A DNA stretch of 9,527 nt from Fidelibacterota bacterium (GTDB lineage: Bacteria > Fidelibacterota > Marinisomatia > Marinisomatales > CAZVFT01): NCBI GenBank assembly GCA_014381485.1, contig JACNLN010000096.1, positions 1 to 9,527 on the forward strand, written 5' to 3'. The notes below the pieces were generated by a model. It ran no database searches. It was not told where the DNA came from and was given only the letters and a program-made list of their open reading frames with translations. This document shows, in pieces, positions 1-4,461 of the stretch; positions within the stretch are counted from its first letter, which is position 1, and the number at the start of each line of letters is the position of its first letter. The position numbers and the translations under genes are program-made.

Positions 1-11
1 GTTGAATAATC

Positions 12-47
12 ACCCTCACCTTAATCCTCTCCCCTCGAGGGAGAGGA
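12..47. repeat. Intergenic palindromic repeat, left edge
   Basis: A pyrimidine-rich lead-in (ACCCTCACCTTAA) is followed by a perfect 9-bp inverted repeat: TCCTCTCCC at 25-33 pairs with GGGAGAGGA at 39-47 around a 5-base loop. The same architecture, in the same orientation, recurs at 9458-9495, so this is a dispersed intergenic element and not a gene-specific terminator. No T-run follows. The upstream gene, if any, lies outside the window; GTT GAA TAA at 1-9 could be its last codons, but nothing supports this. Known parallel: short G/C-rich palindromes of the REP/BIME kind. Whether this is a relative is inference. Confidence 0.7.
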
Positions 48-146
48 GATTTACAGGGGAAATGCTTTTCATCGAGCAGGTAAGCATAACCTTCTATCTT
101 GATGTTCGAAGCGACAGAGCAGACTGGACAATTTCGCTTCTTTAGT

Positions 147-191
147 AAGGAGGGGATTACTCCGCAGAAGTTCCTTCGGAAAGGGGAGGTC
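147..191. repeat. Degenerate composite palindromic repeat
   Basis: AAGGAGGGG at 147-155 is identical to the right arm of the palindrome at 3967-3987. It is followed by a small hairpin, TTCC-TTC-GGAA at 171-181, and then a second G-rich block (AGGGGAGGTCTG, 182-193). The order G-rich arm, CCTTCGG-centred hairpin, G-rich tail parallels the element at 3753-3797, so this looks like a decayed copy that has lost its left arm. The remaining bases up to the acylase start (192-264) contain no convincing promoter. GATAAA at 222-227 could be a -10 but has no well-spaced -35. Confidence 0.45.
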
Positions 192-264
192 TGAGCTTGT
201 TAAGTTTGCCAGTAGTCAGGCGATAAAACCGGTCAGGCTTGCGACTGAAGAGAAGTAGTATAAA

Positions 265-2682
265 ATGAAATTGGTTACCAAAATTGGTATAGCAATTCTT
301 TCGGCATTACTGATTGCCCTTATGTTTTTTTATCTCTATTTCTACTATCCTCTGCCGTTGTATGAAGGGGAAGTTGAGATTGAGGGACTGATAAATCCTG
401 TAGAAATTTATTTTGATGATTACAAGGTACCGCATATTTATGCTGGAAATGAACACGACCTGTTTTATGCCGCTGGTTATATTACTGCCAGAGAAAGACT
501 GTTCCAGATGACCATTACTGCAGCAGCCACAGAGGGAAGATTGTCAGAACTTTTTGGTGAAGACGCTATTGAGAGAGATATTTATCTCCGCACCTGGGGG
601 ATACCTCGAATGGGGAAAAAAGCGGCAAATAAGATGCATCCAGATGCCTTGGAAATAACCCAAAATTTCTGTAAAGGAATAAATGCTTATATTGGTGCGA
701 TAGGTAATGATTTGCCAGTGGAATTTAAGATGCTTGGAATTAAACCCCTTCGCTGGAAACCGGAGACGGTGGCTGGATATGAAAGGTTAATGGGGCACAA
801 TCTGACTTTTTCGTGGAAACTAGAGATTGTGATGGGTCAGATAGCTTATATGTACGGTGAAGAGAAGTTACGTGAATTATGGCCTGAATATCCCGAAGAT
901 CACCCAATAATCGTTCCAGAAGCCGGCAAGTTATTTGGTTTATTGTGGGATGCCATGTCGGAACAGGACAGAAAACTGCGGGACATGATTCAAACGAGAG
1001 GACACCAGCTCGGATCCAACAGTTGGGTCATTTCAGGAAGCCGAACGGCTTCTGGGAAGCCTATACTTGCGAATGACCCACACCTTCCTTTCAAGCAGCC
1101 AGCTACGTGGTATGAGATGCATCTGGTTGGCGGCAGGTTCAATACCAGCGGAGCCTGTCTGGCAGGGATTCCTGTGCCAATTCTGGGCCAGAATGAAGCC
1201 TGTGCATGGGGATTCACCAATCTGATGGTGGATGATGTAGATTTTTACGTTGAGAGAATCAATCCTGATAATAACAACCAATATTGGCATGATGGTGAAT
1301 GGTGGAATATGGCTGTCAGGGAAGAGGTTATTAAAATAAAGGGCGGCAGTGAAAAAATCATTACAATTCGTGAAACAATACATGGTCCTATCATTAGTGA
1401 TATACACCCTCTACTGAAAGAAGGGGAAATGGTTGTCTCCATGCGATGGGGAGGTCATGAGGTAGCAGATGAAATTTATGCCATCATGCAGCTGAACTTG
1501 ATGAAGAACTGGGATGATTTTACAGAAGCTGCCAAAAACTTTTCAATTCCGGGACAAAATGTTGTCTATGCTGATACTGCAGGCAATATCGGATGGCGTC
1601 CTTTTGTAAAAATTCCCATCAGGAAAGGGGGCAAGAACCTTATTCCAGTTTCAGGTGAATCGTCTGAATGGGATTGGTCAGGATTTGTCCCATTTGATGA
1701 AGAACCATATCTGCTTAATCCTGAGCGGGGAATTATCATCACCGCAAACAATAAAGTAATTGATGATTCATATCCTTATTACATTTCAAACTTCTGGGAG
1801 GATCCCTCACGAGCCAAAAGGATATGGGAAATGTTAGGAGATAGAGAAAATATTACTGTTCCCGATATAAAAGAAGTGCAGACAGATGTGGTTTCCCCCT
1901 TCGCGAGGGAGATCGCTCCATATTTTGTAAATGCTTTTGATGAGCAGCAGATTGACAATAACAACCTCAAATATTCTATTGAACTGCTGGAGAGTTGGGA
2001 TGGCAATCACTTACCGAATTCGGCAGAGGCAGCTGTGTTCAATGCCGCCTTTCTTCGGTTGCTCAGGAATATTTATGCAGACGAAATGGACCTGATAGGT
2101 GAAAAATGTTATAAAAATTGGCTAAGCCTCCCGAGTATGTCCTTTAAAAATATTCGATTCATTTTAAGGAAAAAGTATTCCTCCTGGTTTGATAATGTTA
2201 AAACCACAGATATCACTGAGGAGATGAACGAGATCCTTCGATTGTCTCTTGTCGAAGTTGTTAAGGATATAGAAAATATGTTGGGGAAAAATCCAGCAAA
2301 CTGGTCTTGGGGGAAATTGCATAAGCTGACTCATAACCACTTTATTGGCAAGAAAAGTGCGTTAATTGATTTTTTCTTTGGATTTAATGTGGGCTCCTTT
2401 GAGCAGGGAGGTGCCAGCACCACGGTGAACAATGGAGAGTACCTTCTTTATGATCCTTTCGATCAGGTAAACGGACCGTCATTTCGTAGGATTGTCGATT
2501 TTTCAAATTTGGACGAGACACAATTTATCATCCCAACCGGCCAGTCCGGGCTGCCCAGAAGTCCTCACTATGACGATCAAGCCCCTCTTTATCATTCAGG
2601 AAAATATCGCACAACACATTTTAATGAATCTACAATAAGATCCACAGGTTATAAAAAGCTGGTACTGGTTCCAACGAAATAG
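265..2682 (+). CDS. Penicillin acylase-family Ntn amidase, membrane-anchored
   Basis: An 805-residue N-terminal-nucleophile amidohydrolase that hydrolyses an amide bond in an acylated substrate. Family members act on penicillin G, cephalosporins or acyl-homoserine lactones; the natural substrate here is unknown. Residues 7-27 form one hydrophobic helix behind a positive N-terminus (MKLVTK), with no clear signal-peptidase site, so the enzyme is probably anchored with its catalytic part outside the cytoplasm. The alpha-chain region carries VPHIYA (55-60) and the RERLFQM signature (76-82). The processing site is Gly250/Ser251 in LGSNSW. Ser251 would become the new N-terminus of a beta chain of about 555 residues, close to that of penicillin G acylase. 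His273 in NDPH occupies beta position 23, where penicillin G acylase has Gln and acyl-homoserine lactone and cephalosporin acylases have His. The oxyanion Asn lies in TANN (Asn495/496). The family C-terminal signature GQSG...SPHYDDQ is present. The ATG is the first in frame after a TAG at 256-258; the ribosome site is only GAAG-like. Expression is probably linked to the next gene. Confidence 0.93.
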   Translation: MKLVTKIGIAILSALLIALMFFYLYFYYPLPLYEGEVEIEGLINPVEIYFDDYKVPHIYAGNEHDLFYAAGYITARERLFQMTITAAATEGRLSELFGEDAIERDIYLRTWGIPRMGKKAANKMHPDALEITQNFCKGINAYIGAIGNDLPVEFKMLGIKPLRWKPETVAGYERLMGHNLTFSWKLEIVMGQIAYMYGEEKLRELWPEYPEDHPIIVPEAGKLFGLLWDAMSEQDRKLRDMIQTRGHQLGSNSWVISGSRTASGKPILANDPHLPFKQPATWYEMHLVGGRFNTSGACLAGIPVPILGQNEACAWGFTNLMVDDVDFYVERINPDNNNQYWHDGEWWNMAVREEVIKIKGGSEKIITIRETIHGPIISDIHPLLKEGEMVVSMRWGGHEVADEIYAIMQLNLMKNWDDFTEAAKNFSIPGQNVVYADTAGNIGWRPFVKIPIRKGGKNLIPVSGESSEWDWSGFVPFDEEPYLLNPERGIIITANNKVIDDSYPYYISNFWEDPSRAKRIWEMLGDRENITVPDIKEVQTDVVSPFAREIAPYFVNAFDEQQIDNNNLKYSIELLESWDGNHLPNSAEAAVFNAAFLRLLRNIYADEMDLIGEKCYKNWLSLPSMSFKNIRFILRKKYSSWFDNVKTTDITEEMNEILRLSLVEVVKDIENMLGKNPANWSWGKLHKLTHNHFIGKKSALIDFFFGFNVGSFEQGGASTTVNNGEYLLYDPFDQVNGPSFRRIVDFSNLDETQFIIPTGQSGLPRSPHYDDQAPLYHSGKYRTTHFNESTIRSTGYKKLVLVPTK

Positions 2683-2688
2683 GTTGAC

Positions 2689-3516
2689 ATGGAAGTTTTA
2701 CTGGTAATTTTCGTCTTACTTGGAATTATTCTGATAAAGCATCTGTTTTTCTGGTCGCCGTTAGATGTCAGTCATCTGTATCAAAACGGACCGTTAAAAA
2801 TTGGACACCGCGGATCCCCTAAGGAAGCACCTGAAAATACCCTCCCCTCATATAAAAATGCTGTGTCATCAGGATTATCTGCAATAGAGATTGATGTTGT
2901 GGGAACGAAAGATGGTAAGCTGGTTTGCTCTCATAACATAGATCTGGAAAGGGAAACGGATAGTTTTGGATACATTGATGAAAAGACATCCGCTGATCTC
3001 GTTAATGTCAATGCCGGTGTTAAATTTGATGATTATTCACCCACCAAGATGCCCCTATTAGAGGAGGTTATAGAAGACCTTCCTGATGATCTCATCATCA
3101 ATATTGAGATAAAAACACGAAAAATTTTTGATAAATCAATGGCAGATGCTGTTGTAAAAACAATTCAACGAAACAAGATGCATCACAGAACGATTATTTC
3201 ATGTTTTAATCCCCTGGTTATTGGTCTTGTCAAATGGCGGGATTCAACCATCATCACCGCCTACATTTGGGATGTAGAAAGCGTTCCTCCTCTATTAAAA
3301 AAACCGTTATTTGTTAATCTGGTACATCCGGATTTATTTCATCCCTGTGTGGATTTGGTTAATGAAGGTTCTATGCGGTTTGCCAGAAGGAAGGGACTTA
3401 AAATAAACGTCTGGACGGTGAACAATCAACCGACTATAAACTGGCTATTAAAAATGGGCATTGATGGGATATTTGGTGATTTTCCACATTTACTTTTAAA
3501 TAAACTGAAAACATAG
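2689..3516 (+). CDS. Glycerophosphodiester phosphodiesterase, membrane-anchored
   Basis: A 275-residue GDPD-family TIM-barrel enzyme. The family hydrolyses glycerophosphodiesters (deacylated phospholipids) to sn-glycerol-3-phosphate plus an alcohol, using a divalent metal. Visible motifs in order: HRG (40-42) with the catalytic His40, PENT (48-51), EIDV (67-70) with metal ligands Glu67 and Asp69, His82 as the second catalytic His, IEIK (139-142) with Glu140, VWTVN (241-245), and the C-terminal GIDGIFGDFP (257-266). An N-terminal hydrophobic stretch (about residues 3-22) suggests a membrane anchor. Its charges are ambiguous, with Glu2 before it and Lys17 inside it, so the side of the catalytic domain is uncertain. 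The usual HD motif reads His82-Asn83. The start lies six bases after the acylase stop; a weak AGGT overlaps that stop, arguing for one transcript. It is GlpQ/UgpQ-like, but I do not assign a symbol because substrate and location are unknown. Confidence 0.92.
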   Translation: MEVLLVIFVLLGIILIKHLFFWSPLDVSHLYQNGPLKIGHRGSPKEAPENTLPSYKNAVSSGLSAIEIDVVGTKDGKLVCSHNIDLERETDSFGYIDEKTSADLVNVNAGVKFDDYSPTKMPLLEEVIEDLPDDLIINIEIKTRKIFDKSMADAVVKTIQRNKMHHRTIISCFNPLVIGLVKWRDSTIITAYIWDVESVPPLLKKPLFVNLVHPDLFHPCVDLVNEGSMRFARRKGLKINVWTVNNQPTINWLLKMGIDGIFGDFPHLLLNKLKT

Positions 3517-3673
3517 TATGGCGTGAAGGGCACAGCATCCTGAGAGATTTTTTTATCTTAATTGGTCAGGGGTGTTCCGTAGTCTCTCTGAGATAACCCT
3601 CTCTTAACTGTGAATAGTTAATCTATTATTGAACTGGCAATGGATAGTCGTATGAAAAAAAGAGAATTATAGG

Positions 3674-3718
3674 ACTTGAGTTAAGAATCCGACAGAGGAG
3701 GAAACTTGATTTAAGAAT
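3674..3718. repeat. Near-perfect 15-bp direct repeat, 30-bp period
   Basis: ACTTGAGTTAAGAAT at 3674-3688 recurs as ACTTGATTTAAGAAT at 3704-3718. The copies match at 14 of 15 bases and are spaced exactly 30 bp apart start to start, with a purine-rich spacer. Only two copies are visible. The distance is close to three helical turns, so paired protein binding is conceivable, but a small tandem-duplication scar is equally possible. Confidence 0.6.
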
Positions 3719-3752
3719 AGTGGTACGTGCGACCTCGTGCTGCTATATGAGT

Positions 3753-3797
3753 CCCCTCTCCGAGAGGGGTGTCCCGAGCCTTCGGGACGGGGTGTGT
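3753..3797. repeat. Composite double-palindrome intergenic repeat
   Basis: Two palindromes lie back to back. The first is CCCCTCTCCGAGAGGGG (3753-3769), perfectly symmetric around one central base. One base later comes GTCCCGAGCCTTCGGGAC (3771-3788), a 7-bp stem with a GCCT loop. A G-rich tail GGGGTGTGT (3789-3797) closes the unit. There is no T-run on the + strand after it, so an intrinsic terminator is unlikely; it does lie between two operons and could act as an RNA stabiliser. From memory, elements of this shape are common between genes in several uncultured FCB-type genomes; this was not checked. Confidence 0.75.
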
Positions 3798-3848
3798 GAT
3801 GTACGTTCTCAACCGAAAATATGTCAATTGAATGGTGATTGCGCTGAT

Positions 3849-3881
3849 TTGTCTGATCTGTATCATTTGCGATTTAGACAA
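3849..3881. other. Possible hairpin, TTGTCT...AGACAA
   Basis: TTGTCT at 3849-3854 is the reverse complement of AGACAA at 3876-3881. One G-T wobble and one A-T pair extend the stem inward to about 8 bp around a loop of about 17 bases. There is no adjacent gene it clearly belongs to. It sits in the repeat-rich half of the interval and may be another decayed palindromic unit. Confidence 0.3.
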
Positions 3882-3966
3882 TTTTCTCATTTTTCCGTCA
3901 GACTTTCAACTGATCAGCAATGAGTAGGAATGGAGGGTGATTTTTGTTGAAAGACCTTCCCTTTAT

Positions 3967-3987
3967 CCCCTCCTTGGCAAGGAGGGG
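3967..3987. repeat. Perfect 21-bp palindromic repeat
   Basis: CCCCTCCTT (3967-3975) and AAGGAGGGG (3979-3987) are exact reverse complements around GGC, and the outer loop bases are also complementary. The right arm reappears without its left arm at 147-155. This is a second sequence class of the local palindromic repeats (CCTCCTT arms as opposed to CCTCTC arms). The T-run expected of a terminator is absent on both sides. Confidence 0.75.
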
Positions 3988-4227
3988 CAACTGGCACAAT
4001 CGTTCTCAACTCAACGCTCCCTTGTCGCTTTCGAGTTTACCCTGTGGAATCTTTTTTTATTCCATTGGAGCAAAGTCCGATTCATAGGATTAATCCATGC
4101 TGGAGTAATAAATATCAGGCGTAACCCCTTAATCTTCATTAACCTGGAAAATTCACTAGAGAAGTACTAACCGTCCTAACTTCCAGAATAATAATGGATA
4201 GAGAAATCATAAAGCAAAATAATTATT

Positions 4228-4280
4228 TAAAACGTAATTACGTAATAGTTCCTGTTTACGTTTTACATATTTACGTTTTA
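4228..4280. promoter_or_regulatory. Cluster of TTACGT motifs, candidate operator
   Basis: Four ACGT cores with TTA/TAA flanks occur in 53 bases: TAAAACGTAA (4228-4237), the perfect palindrome ATTACGTAAT (4237-4246), and two identical 11-mers TTTACGTTTTA at 4255-4265 and 4270-4280. The first is nearly the reverse complement of the 11-mers (10 of 11). The cluster ends directly before a candidate -35 box at 4281, the usual place for activator sites or an extended UP-like element. No transcription factor can be named; repeated oriented copies suggest cooperative binding. Most likely target: uvrA-tkt. Confidence 0.45.
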
Positions 4281-4309
4281 TTGACGGTAACATACTCAAG
4301 TACCATTAT
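4281..4309 (+). promoter_or_regulatory. Candidate sigma70-type promoter for uvrA-tkt
   Basis: TTGACG (4281-4286) matches five of six consensus -35 bases. A 17-base spacer separates it from CATTAT (4304-4309), which matches four of six -10 bases. Transcription would begin near 4316, leaving a leader of about 145 nt before uvrA. The TTACGT cluster abuts the -35 on the upstream side. An alternative -10, TATTAT at 4312-4317, has too long a spacer. I found no E. coli-type or Bacillus-type LexA box, so SOS control is not visible. Confidence 0.4.
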
Positions 4310-4352
4310 TGTATTATCAACAATCAAAAAGCTGATGAATAGGTTAGGTTAA

Positions 4353-4385
4353 ATGACTTTCCCAAATAATTTGTTGTTATTTTAA
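4353..4385 (+). other. Possible 10-codon leader ORF upstream of uvrA
   Basis: An ATG at 4353 opens MTFPNNLLLF followed by TAA. AGGTTAGG (4341-4348) ends four bases before the ATG and could serve as a ribosome site, better than anything in front of uvrA itself. The stop codon ends at the base of the first leader inverted repeat. Short ORFs of this size are frequent by chance in AT-rich DNA, so function is speculative. Confidence 0.15.
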
Positions 4386-4455
4386 TTGCTTTGTTAAGCG
4401 CAATATTTCAAGATTCTTTTTTGAAAGGGAACCATATTTAACTAATTTATTAGTT
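4385..4455 (+). other. Three small inverted repeats in the uvrA leader
   Basis: Three successive inverted repeats lie between the candidate leader ORF and the uvrA start: ATTGC (4385-4389) with GCAAT (4400-4404); TTTCAA (4406-4411) with TTGAAA (4421-4426); and AACTAAT (4440-4446) with ATTAGTT (4449-4455). The last ends six bases before the ATG, where a ribosome site would be. The stems are short and AT-rich, so stability is doubtful. They resemble no riboswitch class I recognise. Confidence 0.3.
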
Positions 4456-4461
4456 ATCTCA

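Larger units (their letters stand above)
3517..4461. other. Gene-free interval between the two operons
   Basis: About 945 bases without a supportable gene. The left half (to about 4000) is a patchwork of repeats: a 30-bp-spaced direct repeat, the composite palindromes at 3753-3797 and 3967-3987, and a possible hairpin at 3849-3881. Positions 4000-4200 show only minor symmetry: a 10-bp palindrome GGATTAATCC at 4087-4096, and TGGAAT/ATTCCA around a T-rich loop at 4045-4064. The right half from 4200 is strongly AT-rich and looks like the regulatory region of uvrA. No clear Rho-independent terminator follows the phosphodiesterase: seven Ts at 3548-3554 lack a GC-rich stem. Two open frames here (3720-3923 and 3937-4170) run across repeats and resemble no protein family. 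Confidence 0.7.

Noticed and set aside
2..145. Open frame entering from the left edge
   Set aside because: It translates the palindromic repeat into a Pro/Arg-rich string and ends soon after; no sign of a real gene end.
3541..3554. Terminator after the phosphodiesterase (seven Ts)
   Set aside because: No GC-rich stem precedes the T-run; the nearest complementarity is only a few bases.
3674..3718. CRISPR array
   Set aside because: Only two 15-bp copies with a 15-bp spacer, no third unit, and no cas genes nearby.
3723..3806. GTACGT on both sides of the composite palindrome as a target-site duplication
   Set aside because: The 6-bp match does not abut the element (24 bases away on one side, 3 on the other), so chance is a better explanation.
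3720..3923. 67-codon open frame on the + strand
   Set aside because: It runs straight through the double palindrome, has no ribosome site, and its Cys/Ser/Arg-rich translation resembles no family.
4045..4064. TGGAAT...ATTCCA inverted repeat as a terminator
   Set aside because: The T-run lies in the loop and not after the stem, and the stem is only 6 bp.
3937..4170. 77-codon open frame on the + strand
   Set aside because: It crosses the 3967-3987 palindrome and gives an amino-acid pattern typical of translated repeats; no recognisable domain.
4200..4461. LexA/SOS box upstream of uvrA
   Set aside because: Neither the E. coli CTG-N10-CAG type nor the Bacillus GAAC-N4-GTTC type could be found by eye. 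A lineage-specific LexA motif cannot be excluded.
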